DNA of 64,000 bases from an uncultured Eubacterium sp. (GTDB taxonomy: Bacteria > Bacillota > Clostridia > Lachnospirales > Lachnospiraceae). The notes under the pieces were generated by a model. That model did no database searches and had not been told where the DNA came from. It saw only the letters and a list, made by a program, of their open reading frames with translations. Every line of letters starts with the position of its first letter. The first letter of the stretch is position 1. The translations under genes were made by a program, and so were the position numbers. The stretch spans positions 1 through 64,000 of the forward strand of contig CAKRGX010000003.1 in the NCBI GenBank assembly GCA_934338065.1, written 5' to 3'. This document shows, one piece after another, positions 7,773-16,654 of this stretch.

Positions 7773-9653
7773 TCATGCGAGTTCTACGGCACCTGTATAA
7801 AGCTGATAATATCTTCCCTTCTTCGCAAGAAGTTCTTCATGTGTTCCACGTTCTATGATCTGCCCCTGTTCAAGCACCATAATGCAATCCGCATTGCGGA
7901 CCGTAGACAGTCGATGAGCAATAACAAATGTTGTACGATTCTTCATCAGTCGTTCCATACCATGATCGATGTGCATTTCTGTACGTGTATCTACCGAACT
8001 GGTTGCCTCGTCAAGAACAAGAATCGGTGCAAGTGAAATAGCTGCACGTGCAATATTTAAAAGCTGCCTCTGTCCCTGGCTCAGATTAGTTCCATCTCCT
8101 TCCAGCACAGTATCATAGCCATCTTCCAAACGCATGATAAACGAATGTGCACTGGCAGTTCTGGCTGCCTGCTCAACCTCTTCGTCCGTAGCGTCAGGTC
8201 TTCCGTATCGAATATTTTCGCGCACGGTTCCACTAAAAAGATGTGTGTCCTGCAAAACCATCGCAATGTTCTCGCGAAGACTCCGTCTCTTATATTTTTT
8301 AATATCCATTCCATCAATTGTTATGGAGCCTTCCTGAATATCATAAAAACGATTCAAAAGATTCGTTATCGTTGTTTTCCCGGCACCGGTAGAGCCGACA
8401 AAAGCAACTTTCTGCCCGGCATGAGCGTAGAGGTTGATATCTTTTAAGATCATCTTATCTTCGTTATAACCAAAGTTCACATGTTCCATGATAACTTCGC
8501 CCTTAACATCTTTCATCTCAATTGCATCCGCCGGATCTTCCTGCTCACAGTCTGTATCCATAACAACAAATACACGCTCGGCACCTGCCAAAGCAGAAAA
8601 GATTGTATTAACCTGCATCGATATTTCGTTGATCGGGCGGCTGAACTGTCGGGAATAATTAACAAATACCGTTAATCCACCAATGGACAAATGTCCCAGG
8701 AAACACAGCACACCTCCGATTGCTGCCGTCAGACCATAACATACCTGTCCGATGTTTCCCATGACAGGTCCCATAATACCGCCAAAAAATCTTGCACGGA
8801 TCTGTTTCTGTCTCAGATCGTCATTTAGTTCTGCAAATTCCTCCACTGCCTTGTCTTCGTGGCAGAACACTTTTACTACTTTCTGACCGGTAACAGTCTC
8901 TTCTATATAACCATTCAGACGTCCAAGGGCATTTTGCTGTTCACGATAGTACTTCGAACTTCGTTTAGCAATACTTCCTCCCGCTTTTACCATAAAAGGC
9001 ACCATCAAAATAGTTATCAGCGCCAGCCATACATTAATGCTTATCATGATAACGGTTGTACCAAGAATGCTTATCGTACCCGAAATCAACTGGATCACCG
9101 TATTATTCATGAGTTCTCCGATCATGTCAATATCGTTTGTGAAACGGCTCATAATATCACCAGTCGCATTTGTATCAAAATACCGGACCGGCATATCTTG
9201 TAAATGATCAAATAAATCCTTACGGATCCGGATCAAAGCACGCTGCGATACACCAATCATAATACGCTGCTGAAGATAAATGGCCATGACACCTACGCCA
9301 TAAACAACAAGCATGATCAAAACGCCTTTCAACAAATCCTGTGTTCCCACTGCCACAGCCGCCTGCCAGTCACCACCTGTATGACGCAGCGAAGCCACCG
9401 TCTTTGTCGTATTTCCTATATTGTCAACAATCGGTTTTAACAGATAGGAGCCGGCAAGTGTTGCTGCACTGAAAACAATCACGCATACCAGTGCTAATAC
9501 AACTAACATCTTATCTTTTCCCATATAGGCAAGCAGGCGTCGGATTGTCTCACCCGTATTTTTAGGCTTTCCTCCTGCCATTCCACGAGGGCCGTGTCCA
9601 TGCCCCGGCCCCATCTGCGGGCGGCCCTGCTGTTTGTTCTTTGGCTGACTCAT
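7773..9653 (-). CDS. ABC exporter half-transporter, catalytic-site subunit
   Basis: This 626-residue protein fuses a six-helix exporter membrane domain (about 45-345) to a nucleotide-binding domain (about 385-620). Visible motifs are Walker A GSTGAGKTT, signature LSQGQ, Walker B ILVLDEATSSVD with the catalytic Glu, and switch His in VIAHRLSTV. The N terminus is Gly/His/Pro-rich (GPGHGHGPRG), as often seen in clostridial members. Its start overlaps the stop of the next gene by 4 bases (ATGA). With that gene it should form a heterodimeric exporter of the BmrCD/LmrCD/EfrAB type, commonly linked to drug or lipid export. The substrate is unknown. Confidence 0.92.
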   Translation of the reverse strand: MSQPKNKQQGRPQMGPGHGHGPRGMAGGKPKNTGETIRRLLAYMGKDKMLVVLALVCVIVFSAATLAGSYLLKPIVDNIGNTTKTVASLRHTGGDWQAAVAVGTQDLLKGVLIMLVVYGVGVMAIYLQQRIMIGVSQRALIRIRKDLFDHLQDMPVRYFDTNATGDIMSRFTNDIDMIGELMNNTVIQLISGTISILGTTVIMISINVWLALITILMVPFMVKAGGSIAKRSSKYYREQQNALGRLNGYIEETVTGQKVVKVFCHEDKAVEEFAELNDDLRQKQIRARFFGGIMGPVMGNIGQVCYGLTAAIGGVLCFLGHLSIGGLTVFVNYSRQFSRPINEISMQVNTIFSALAGAERVFVVMDTDCEQEDPADAIEMKDVKGEVIMEHVNFGYNEDKMILKDINLYAHAGQKVAFVGSTGAGKTTITNLLNRFYDIQEGSITIDGMDIKKYKRRSLRENIAMVLQDTHLFSGTVRENIRYGRPDATDEEVEQAARTASAHSFIMRLEDGYDTVLEGDGTNLSQGQRQLLNIARAAISLAPILVLDEATSSVDTRTEMHIDHGMERLMKNRTTFVIAHRLSTVRNADCIMVLEQGQIIERGTHEELLAKKGRYYQLYTGAVELA

Positions 9654-11404
9654 CCTGCCACCTCCTCTTTATCTTTCTGAGAATAATAAATTTCCTGATA
9701 AGTTTCATTGTTCTTTAATAATTCTTCGTGTGTTCCCTGACCAACAATACGTCCTTCTTCCATAACAAGGATGCGGTCTGCATTTTCCACAGAAGAAATA
9801 CGCTGTGCAATAATAAGCTTTGTAGCATCTTTTAATGAAGTAGAGAAGCTTTCCCTGATTTTCGCCTCAGTTGCCGTATCCACTGCACTTGTACTATCAT
9901 CCAAAATGAGAATCTTCGGTTTCTTAAGAAGCGCTCGTGCAATACATAAACGCTGCTTCTGTCCACCAGAAACGTTAATCCCCCCCTGACCTAACTCATG
10001 ATCATAACCATCTTGGAAATCCTGAATAAAACTATCCGCACAAGCCGCAGCCGCCACATGATATATCTCATCATCCGAAGCATTCTCATCCCCCCAGCGA
10101 AGATTATCACGGATACTTCCCGAGAAAAGAGTATTTTTCTGAAGCACCATCGCTACGCCATTTCTTAAATGTTCCAGCGAGTACTCTTTGACATTTACAC
10201 CATCAACTAGGACTTCGCCCTCATCGCAATCATACAGACGCGGTATTAACTGCACCATAGAACTTTTACCTGAGCCGGTCGAACCGATAATTCCAATGAC
10301 CTCTCCCGGGTTAGCAGTAAATGAAATATCCTGCAATACATTTTTCTTATGTTTCTTATAATAACGAAAACCAACATTTCGAAACTCAATTTTTCCTTTT
10401 TTAACTTCAAGATCTTTACAGCCTGCCTCATCGTCATTCAGATCGATCCTTGTCCCCAGTACATCAAGAACACGTCTTGAAGAGGCCATAGCACGAGACC
10501 CCTGGATCATGATCATGGACATCATCATCAAAGACATAAGGATCTGTGTTACATATGTCGTAAACGCTGTCAGGTCTCCAACCGGCATATCTCCAACAAG
10601 AATCTGCTGCCCGCCAAACCATACAACAGCCATCACAGTAATATTCATCACCAATGTCATGATGGGCATCGTCAGTATAACAACTTTCATTGCACTCAGT
10701 GTTTTATCTTTCAGATCTTCATTTGCCGTATCAAATGTCTGTCTTTCAAAATCATCCCTTACAAATGATTTCACAACACGCTGATTTGTTATATTTTCCT
10801 GAATTCTTGAGTTCAGTCCATCAATCTTGGTCTGCATAATGTCGAACCGAGGAAAGGCTGTGCGCATCACAAGTCCCAGAGAAACCAGAAGAACCGGTAT
10901 AACAACACAAAACACTAAAGCAAGACGCCAATTCATTATGAACGCCATGATCAGTCCTCCGATCAGCATACCCGGGGCACGCAGCATCATACGCAGTGAC
11001 ATTTCTATTACATTTTGTAAATTTGTAATATCATTTGTCAGACGGGTAACCAATGACCCGGTCGAAAATTTTTCAATATTAGCAAACGAGAATCGTTGTA
11101 CTTTTCCAAACACATCTCTTCTCAGATCTGCCGAAAAATTCACCGATGCTTTGACAGCAAAATACGCTCCCAAAACACCACCTAACATCATCAGCAATGC
11201 TGTCAGGATCATAACGGCACCAACACCTATGATATAACCTGTTCCCCTTGCCGCTGCGTTTTCCGCCTGACCACAGCCATAATTAATGATCATTGACATA
11301 AGTTTTGGTAATATAACCTCACCAATAACTTCCACGATCATAAAAATCGGGCCCAGAATAAATGCGGACATATAAGGTGTCACATATTTCTTATATCGTT
11401 TCAT
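9650..11404 (-). CDS. ABC exporter half-transporter, degenerate-site subunit
   Basis: This is a 584-residue exporter with membrane domain (about 1-310) and nucleotide-binding domain (about 345-575). Walker A is GSTGSGKSS and the signature is VSGGQ. Walker B ends ILILDDSTSAVD, so the catalytic Glu is Asp, and the switch histidine is Gln (IIAQRISSV). These two changes are the known marks of the non-hydrolysing site in heterodimeric exporters; the partner gene keeps both residues. It starts 14 bases inside the end of the MarR gene. GGAGG lies upstream of the start. Confidence 0.92.
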   Translation of the reverse strand: MKRYKKYVTPYMSAFILGPIFMIVEVIGEVILPKLMSMIINYGCGQAENAAARGTGYIIGVGAVMILTALLMMLGGVLGAYFAVKASVNFSADLRRDVFGKVQRFSFANIEKFSTGSLVTRLTNDITNLQNVIEMSLRMMLRAPGMLIGGLIMAFIMNWRLALVFCVVIPVLLVSLGLVMRTAFPRFDIMQTKIDGLNSRIQENITNQRVVKSFVRDDFERQTFDTANEDLKDKTLSAMKVVILTMPIMTLVMNITVMAVVWFGGQQILVGDMPVGDLTAFTTYVTQILMSLMMMSMIMIQGSRAMASSRRVLDVLGTRIDLNDDEAGCKDLEVKKGKIEFRNVGFRYYKKHKKNVLQDISFTANPGEVIGIIGSTGSGKSSMVQLIPRLYDCDEGEVLVDGVNVKEYSLEHLRNGVAMVLQKNTLFSGSIRDNLRWGDENASDDEIYHVAAAACADSFIQDFQDGYDHELGQGGINVSGGQKQRLCIARALLKKPKILILDDSTSAVDTATEAKIRESFSTSLKDATKLIIAQRISSVENADRILVMEEGRIVGQGTHEELLKNNETYQEIYYSQKDKEEVAG

Positions 11405-11873
11405 TTTTTATCTGTCCTCCATGATTTTTTTTTGCCATCCGCTCCATATTATTATAGATGCGTTCAAAATAACTACACAACAAGCCTAACTCATCCTGCC
11501 CAAATCCCTGATACATCTGCTCATCCAGCGCATCAAAAAAGCCGCAGCTATCTTCAACTATCTTACGGCCTTTCTCCGTCAGTTCCACAAAATTTATGCG
11601 GTTATCTTCTTCTTTTGCTGTCTTTATTATAAGTTCTGCCTTTTTCAGGGCTTTTAATGATACAGCAATGGTCGCCGGAGATACTTCCAGATATCTTGCA
11701 AGCTCTACCTGGGAAGAAAAAGATTTCTTTGCAAGTGTCATAAGCAGCCGGTGTTGTGCCCGATGAATACCTGTTCCCTCAAGATTACACTCCAACATAC
11801 GCCGGTGCATCTGATTCGTTACAATCATATGATGTGTAACCTCCCGGGGCGTAAGAATTTCTTCATCCTCCAT
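11391..11873 (-). CDS. MarR-family transcriptional regulator of the ABC operon
   Basis: This 160-residue winged-helix repressor shows RAQHRLLMTLAKKSFSSQVELARYLEVSPATIAVSLKALKKAELI followed by the wing (KEEDNRINFVELTEKGRK), the classic MarR pattern. It is the first gene of an operon with two exporter genes and overlaps the second by 14 bases. An inverted repeat lies just downstream of the -10 element of its promoter, so it probably represses its own operon and releases it when an exporter substrate binds. The inducer is unknown. Confidence 0.9.
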   Translation of the reverse strand: MEDEEILTPREVTHHMIVTNQMHRRMLECNLEGTGIHRAQHRLLMTLAKKSFSSQVELARYLEVSPATIAVSLKALKKAELIIKTAKEEDNRINFVELTEKGRKIVEDSCGFFDALDEQMYQGFGQDELGLLCSYFERIYNNMERMAKKNHGGQIKNETI

Positions 11874-11947
11874 TCCGCCACTCCTTTCTATTTCTTTTGA
11901 ATCCGGAAAATCAAATGCCTGTTTGATCTTCTAAACTTAGCAAATTA

Positions 11948-11967
11948 ATTATTAGTATGTAAATAAT
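11948..11967. promoter_or_regulatory. Probable MarR operator (inverted repeat)
   Basis: AATTATT (11948-11954) and AATAATT (11961-11967) form an inverted repeat with 6-base spacing, inside a longer AT-rich stretch with two TTAATTA blocks. It lies directly downstream of the -10 box of the marR promoter, where a bound repressor would block transcription. Confidence 0.6.
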
Positions 11968-11977
11968 TAGCATGTTA

Positions 11978-12005
11978 ATTATATTATTTTTTTGTGAAAT
12001 GTCAA
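11978..12005 (-). promoter_or_regulatory. Promoter of the marR-ABC exporter operon
   Basis: On the minus strand TTGACA (12000-12005) and TATAAT (11978-11983) match consensus exactly with a 16-base spacer. Confidence 0.85.
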
Positions 12006-12073
12006 GTACAAAAAGAAACATTTCACATTTATTTCATATAATATACTAATCCACGCCCTAAAAGAGGATTTCT

Positions 12074-13306
12074 ATGGAATATGGAAAATTAAATATCCGT
12101 GTTGTCTCTGACAACACCAATTATCCGATTCCGGACGCCACCGTGCGTATTACATCAGAAAATGAACCGGAACGCATCATTGAGGAAGCTCTTACAAATG
12201 AGGAAGGACAACTTAATGATATTGAACTGGAAGCTCCTCCGGTCGACTATAGCATGAAGCCTTCTGCCAATAAACCTTATTCAGAGTATACGATCACAGT
12301 CCGCGCCCCCGGCTTCGAAAGCATAGAAGTCAACGGTGCCGAAATATTCTCCGGTCAGACAGCTCTTCAGGAAACATCTCTTCTTCCCTTAGCCACCGGA
12401 GAACCCGACAGTGCAGAATTATTTGTTATCCCGGATCATACTCTATGGGGTGATTACCCGCCAAAGATTCCTGAAAGCGAGATCAAGACAGTAGAAGAAA
12501 CCGGCGAGATAGTCTTAAGCCAAGTTGTTATCCCTGAGTATGTAATTGTCCACAACGGACCGCCCGGAGACTCAAGTGCCAAAGATTATTATGTCAAATA
12601 CAAGGACTATATCAAAAATGTTGCCAGCAGCGAGATCTACTCAACCTGGCCGGAAGCAACCTTACAGGCAAATATTCTTGCCATACAATCTTTTACATTA
12701 AATCGCGTATATACCGAATGGTATCGGAATAAAGGATATGAATTTACGATCACCACATCAACTGCCTATGACCACAAATGGATCCCAAATCGAAATGTTT
12801 TCGATAGCATCTCCCGTGTCGTTGAAGAGATCTTCAGCAACTACCTCTCAAGGCCAAATGTGGAACAGCCCATTCTGACACAGTATTGCGACGGCAAAAA
12901 TGTAACATGTCCCAACTGGATGTCACAGTGGGGTTCCAAATCTCTTGGTGATCAGGGATATTCTGCCATTGAAATTCTGCGCAACTACTATGGAGATTCC
13001 ATTTTTATTAACTCAACAGATGAAATATCCGGTGTACCATCTTCTTATCCCGGCACACCACTCCGTGTTGGTGACGCAGGCGAAAAAGTACGCCAGATTC
13101 AAAAACAGCTCAATGTTGTAGCTAATGCATATCCGCTTATTCCCAAAATTGCCGAAGATGGTGTCTTTGGTCCTGCTACAGAAGAAGCAGTAAAAACGTT
13201 CCAGCGGATCTTTAATCTGACTCCGGATGGAATCGTTGGTTTCCGCACCTGGTACCGTCTGTCCGAGATCTACGTCGGTGTCAGCCGTATTGCAGAATTA
13301 AATTAA
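12074..13306 (+). CDS. SpoIID-like protein with peptidoglycan-binding domain
   Basis: This is a 410-residue protein. Residues 1-110 resemble a carboxypeptidase-regulatory-like beta domain (DATVRI, TNEEGQL). The middle (about 165-320) resembles the SpoIID/LytB region (ASEIYSTWPEATLQANILA), which in SpoIID cuts glycan strands. The C terminus (about 330-395) is a PG_binding_1 repeat (AEDGVFGPATEEAVKTFQR, DGIVGFRTW). No signal peptide is visible, so it may be spore- or mother-cell-related or exported by another route. A TATAAT at 12037-12042 lies 32 bases before the start, with a poor -35, and GAGGA precedes ATG. It is divergent from the marR operon. Confidence 0.75.
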   Translation: MEYGKLNIRVVSDNTNYPIPDATVRITSENEPERIIEEALTNEEGQLNDIELEAPPVDYSMKPSANKPYSEYTITVRAPGFESIEVNGAEIFSGQTALQETSLLPLATGEPDSAELFVIPDHTLWGDYPPKIPESEIKTVEETGEIVLSQVVIPEYVIVHNGPPGDSSAKDYYVKYKDYIKNVASSEIYSTWPEATLQANILAIQSFTLNRVYTEWYRNKGYEFTITTSTAYDHKWIPNRNVFDSISRVVEEIFSNYLSRPNVEQPILTQYCDGKNVTCPNWMSQWGSKSLGDQGYSAIEILRNYYGDSIFINSTDEISGVPSSYPGTPLRVGDAGEKVRQIQKQLNVVANAYPLIPKIAEDGVFGPATEEAVKTFQRIFNLTPDGIVGFRTWYRLSEIYVGVSRIAELN

Positions 13307-13310
13307 AATC

Positions 13311-13339
13311 TTGCACACTCCTGTCCTATCTTATATAAT
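13311..13339 (+). promoter_or_regulatory. Promoter of the MerR-methyltransferase gene
   Basis: TTGCAC (13311-13316) and TATAAT (13334-13339) are separated by 17 bases, ordinary sigma-A geometry rather than the 19-base MerR type. Confidence 0.8.
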
Positions 13340-13345
13340 GATATT

Positions 13346-13371
13346 GGGGTCATACGGCTATTTTTGACCCC
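13346..13371 (+). promoter_or_regulatory. Inverted repeat at the predicted 5' end of the MerR transcript
   Basis: GGGGTCA (13346-13352) and TGACCCC (13365-13371) are perfect inverted repeats with a 12-base loop. The first arm begins where transcription should start, so the mRNA would open with a hairpin 21 bases before the start codon. It could be an operator or a stabilising 5' stem-loop. Confidence 0.6.
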
Positions 13372-13392
13372 ATGAAACAGGAGGGGTTCATC

Positions 13393-14580
13393 ATGAAAAA
13401 GGAAAACTATTACTCATCCGGTGAATTTGCAAAAATAGCACAGGTCACTCTGCGCACGATCCGTTATTATGACCAGCAGAATATTCTAAAGCCTTCCTAT
13501 GTAAATGAGTCCGGAGCACGCTTTTACAGTGAAGAGGATCTGGCAAAGCTTCAACAGATACTCCTTTTTAAATATCTTGGATTTTCTCTCGCAGAAATCA
13601 AGGAAATGACGTTAGACAACTTTGACCGGCACTTTCTCTTACATTCTCTGGATATTCAGAAAAAGCTTGTCCAGGACCGCATTGAACAGATGCACCTGGT
13701 TAAGCAGGCAATTGAAGACACAGCAGATACGTTACGTTCCAAAGAAACGATTGACTGGCAGCAGATGATGGATCTGATCCATCTGACCGGAATGGAAAAC
13801 AGTCTCAAAAACCAGTACGAAAATGCCTCCAATATATCTGCCCGCATACAGCTTCATGAACAGTTTTCATTGAATAAAGAAGGGTGGTTTCCCTGGCTTT
13901 ACGATCAATGCCATATCTGCAGCGGACAAAACATATTGGAGATTGGCTGCGGTGATGGCACACTTTGGGCTGCCAATCAGAATAAACTGCCAGCTTCACT
14001 CGATCTGACACTGACCGACATCTCCGATGGTATGCTGCGTGATGCCAGACGAAATTTCTCCAGACATTCCGGTGACGTACATCTTCACTTTGATCTGGCG
14101 GATGCCTCCTCACTGCCCTACACTGATGAGCAGTTCGATCTTGTCATTGCTAACCATGTTTTATTTTACTGTAACGACCTGGCAATAGTATGCAGAGAAA
14201 TAAAGCGTATCCTGAAACCGGGAGGTCATATCATCGCAAGCACCTACGGAGAAGGACATATGGTTGAGATCAACCGTCTAGTTACCGCCTTTGACTCACG
14301 CATTGTCCTATCGGCAGATAAACTTTATCATCGCTTTGGCAAAGAAAATGGGGCCGGTCTTCTTACACCTTATTTTTCTTCTGTTGAATGGAAACAATAC
14401 GAAGATTCCCTGCTGGTAGATCAGGCTGAACCTCTGATCTCCTATATTCTTTCCTGTCATGGCAATCAAAACCAATATATTCTCAACCGCTACGCAGAAT
14501 TTAGGAATTTTGTTGAAAAGAAAGTAAAAAACGGCTTTTCCATAACAAAAGATGCCGGTATTTTTATAGGCAAAAAATAA
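13393..14580 (+). CDS. MerR-family regulator fused to SAM methyltransferase
   Basis: This is a 395-residue two-domain protein. Residues 1-75 are a MerR DNA-binding domain (GEFAKIAQVTLRTIRYYDQ, then RFYSEEDLAKLQQILLFK), and about 76-120 form the dimerisation helix. From about 175 to 300 it is a class I methyltransferase (motif I ILEIGCGDGTLW, later DLVIANHVLFY and LKPGGHII). Such fusions are known in Clostridia, but the methyl acceptor is not known to me. The start at 13393 has AGGAGGGG 8 bases upstream; an ATG at 13372 lies inside an inverted repeat and has no such site. The next promoter downstream (rfbA) has MerR-type geometry, so this protein is a candidate regulator of dTDP-rhamnose synthesis. 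Confidence 0.85.
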   Translation: MKKENYYSSGEFAKIAQVTLRTIRYYDQQNILKPSYVNESGARFYSEEDLAKLQQILLFKYLGFSLAEIKEMTLDNFDRHFLLHSLDIQKKLVQDRIEQMHLVKQAIEDTADTLRSKETIDWQQMMDLIHLTGMENSLKNQYENASNISARIQLHEQFSLNKEGWFPWLYDQCHICSGQNILEIGCGDGTLWAANQNKLPASLDLTLTDISDGMLRDARRNFSRHSGDVHLHFDLADASSLPYTDEQFDLVIANHVLFYCNDLAIVCREIKRILKPGGHIIASTYGEGHMVEINRLVTAFDSRIVLSADKLYHRFGKENGAGLLTPYFSSVEWKQYEDSLLVDQAEPLISYILSCHGNQNQYILNRYAEFRNFVEKKVKNGFSITKDAGIFIGKK

Positions 14581-14605
14581 TTTTTTCTTAAATTCAAAAA
14601 AACTC

Positions 14606-14636
14606 TTGCAGGTAACGTTACGTAACCTTTTATAAT
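14606..14636 (+). promoter_or_regulatory. MerR-type promoter of the rfb operon (19-bp spacer with dyad)
   Basis: TTGCAG (14606-14611) and TATAAT (14631-14636) are 19 bases apart. The spacer holds a near-perfect dyad, GGTAACG (14611-14617) against CGTAACC (14621-14627), 7 of 8 pairs matching. Overlong spacers with a central dyad are the hallmark of promoters activated by MerR proteins of the Mta/BltR/TipAL type. Confidence 0.7.
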
Positions 14637-14696
14637 GTTTTAAGATGATGTCAGGGACAAAATACTTTCCCTGACTATGAATACGGAGGGATCTTT

Positions 14697-15593
14697 ATGA
14701 AAGGTATTATTTTAGCAGGTGGCTCCGGCACACGTCTGTATCCACTTACAACAGTAACCAGTAAACAATTGTTACCTATCTATGACAAACCGATGATCTA
14801 TTATCCGCTTTCTGTTCTTATGAATGCAGGAATACGAGACATTCTTATCATCTCCACACCGCAGGATACCCCCCGGTTTGAAGAACTTCTGAAAGATGGC
14901 CATCAATTCGGGGTAAATCTGTCCTACGCCATTCAGCCAAGTCCGGACGGTCTGGCCCAGGCATTTATCATTGGTAAGGAATTCATCGGAAACGACACCG
15001 TGGCTATGGTACTCGGTGATAACATTTTCTCTGGACATGGTTTAAAAAAACGCCTGAAGAATGCGGTTCAAAATGCTGAAAATGGCAATGGGGCAACTGT
15101 GTTCGGTTATTATGTTGATGATCCGGAACGTTTCGGCATTGTGGAATTCAACAAAGAAGGAAAGGCCGTGTCAATTGAAGAAAAACCGGCGAAACCAAAA
15201 AGCAATTACTGTGTAACTGGATTATATTTTTATGACAACCATGTCGTAGACTATGCCCGCGACCTGAAGCCAAGTGCCCGTGGCGAACTGGAGATCACCG
15301 ATCTTAACCGGATCTATCTCGAACAGGATGCACTGAACGTAGAACTTCTTGGACAAGGCTTTACCTGGTTAGATACCGGCACGCATGAAAGTCTTGTTGA
15401 TGCCACCAATTTTGTAAAAACTGTTGAAACGCATCAGCACCGCAAGATTGCCTGTCTCGAAGAAATCGCTTATCTGAACGGATGGATCAGCCGCGAGCAA
15501 GTTATGAACGTTTATGAAATATTAAAGAAAAATCAGTATGGACAGTATCTGAAAGATGTTTTAGATGGGAAATATATGGACACACTACATTAA
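14697..15593 (+). CDS. rfbA: Glucose-1-phosphate thymidylyltransferase
   Basis: RfbA/RmlA makes dTDP-glucose from glucose-1-phosphate and dTTP, the first step of dTDP-sugar synthesis. The 298-residue length is typical. The N-terminal nucleotide-binding loop is [11 protein letters not shown], with the downstream motifs [11 protein letters not shown] and [17 protein letters not shown] lies 8 bases before ATG. It is the first gene of rfbABDC on the plus strand. Its product, through RfbB, can feed both rhamnose (RfbC/D) and, very probably, 4-amino-4,6-dideoxygalactose through the WecE-like enzyme at 28857-30008. Confidence 0.97.
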   Translation: MKGIILAGGSGTRLYPLTTVTSKQLLPIYDKPMIYYPLSVLMNAGIRDILIISTPQDTPRFEELLKDGHQFGVNLSYAIQPSPDGLAQAFIIGKEFIGNDTVAMVLGDNIFSGHGLKKRLKNAVQNAENGNGATVFGYYVDDPERFGIVEFNKEGKAVSIEEKPAKPKSNYCVTGLYFYDNHVVDYARDLKPSARGELEITDLNRIYLEQDALNVELLGQGFTWLDTGTHESLVDATNFVKTVETHQHRKIACLEEIAYLNGWISREQVMNVYEILKKNQYGQYLKDVLDGKYMDTLH

Positions 15594-15608
15594 AGGGAGG
15601 ATTCTATT

Positions 15609-16628
15609 ATGACTATTATTGTTACTGGCGGAGCCGGTTTTATCGGAAGTAATTTTATTTTTCACATGCTTAAAAAGTATCCTGACTACCGCATTATCTG
15701 TCTGGATTGTCTTACCTATGCAGGCAATCTTTCCACATTGGCCCCTGTTATGGACAACCCTAACTTTCGCTTTGTAAAGGAAAGTATTACTGACCGCAAA
15801 GCAGTTTATCGTTTATTTGAAGAAGAAAAACCAGACATTATTGTAAACTTTGCTGCAGAAAGCCATGTTGACCGTTCCATTGAAAATCCGGAAGTTTTCC
15901 TGGATACAAACATAAAAGGAACTGCCGTTCTCATGGATGCCTGCCGCAAATACGGTATCACACGCTACCATCAGGTATCGACAGATGAGGTATATGGAGA
16001 TCTTCCTCTTGACCGCCCGGATCTTTTCTTTACAGAAGAAACACCAATCCACACAAGCAGTCCCTACAGTTCTTCAAAGGCTGCCGCTGATCTGCTTGTT
16101 CTGGCATATCACAGAACCTACGATCTGCCTGTAACGATCAGCCGTTGTTCAAATAACTACGGGCCTTATCATTTCCCGGAAAAACTGATTCCACTTATGA
16201 TTGCCAATGCGCTGAATGACAAACCGCTGCCCGTGTACGGCAAGGGTGAAAACGTCCGCGACTGGCTCTACGTCGAAGACCACTGTAAGGCCATCGACCT
16301 GATCATCCATAACGGTCGTGTTGGTGAAGTTTACAATATTGGTGGACACAATGAAATGAAAAATATTGATATCGTCAAGATCATATGCCGTGAACTAGGT
16401 AAACCGGAAAGTCTGATCACTTATGTGACCGACCGTAAAGGACATGATATGCGTTATGCCATTGATCCAACTAAGATCCACTCAGAACTTGGCTGGCTTC
16501 CGGAAACAAAATTTGCCGATGGTATCAAAAAGACGATCCAATGGTACTTAGATAACAAAGAATGGTGGGAAACTATCATCTCCGGAGAATATCAGAATTA
16601 TTATGAAAAAATGTATGGAAACCGATAA
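15609..16628 (+). CDS. rfbB: dTDP-glucose 4,6-dehydratase
   Basis: RfbB/RmlB converts dTDP-glucose to dTDP-4-keto-6-deoxyglucose. The 339-residue short-chain dehydrogenase shows the NAD loop TGGAGFIGSNF, the STDEVYGDL segment containing the catalytic Thr-Asp-Glu, and YSSSKAAAD with the catalytic Tyr and Lys. It lies 15 bases after rfbA with a GGGAGG ribosome site. Its product is the branch point between rhamnose and amino-deoxysugar synthesis. Confidence 0.97.
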   Translation: MTIIVTGGAGFIGSNFIFHMLKKYPDYRIICLDCLTYAGNLSTLAPVMDNPNFRFVKESITDRKAVYRLFEEEKPDIIVNFAAESHVDRSIENPEVFLDTNIKGTAVLMDACRKYGITRYHQVSTDEVYGDLPLDRPDLFFTEETPIHTSSPYSSSKAAADLLVLAYHRTYDLPVTISRCSNNYGPYHFPEKLIPLMIANALNDKPLPVYGKGENVRDWLYVEDHCKAIDLIIHNGRVGEVYNIGGHNEMKNIDIVKIICRELGKPESLITYVTDRKGHDMRYAIDPTKIHSELGWLPETKFADGIKKTIQWYLDNKEWWETIISGEYQNYYEKMYGNR

Positions 16629-16654
16629 TCCTTATCGGAGAAAGGATATTGTTG

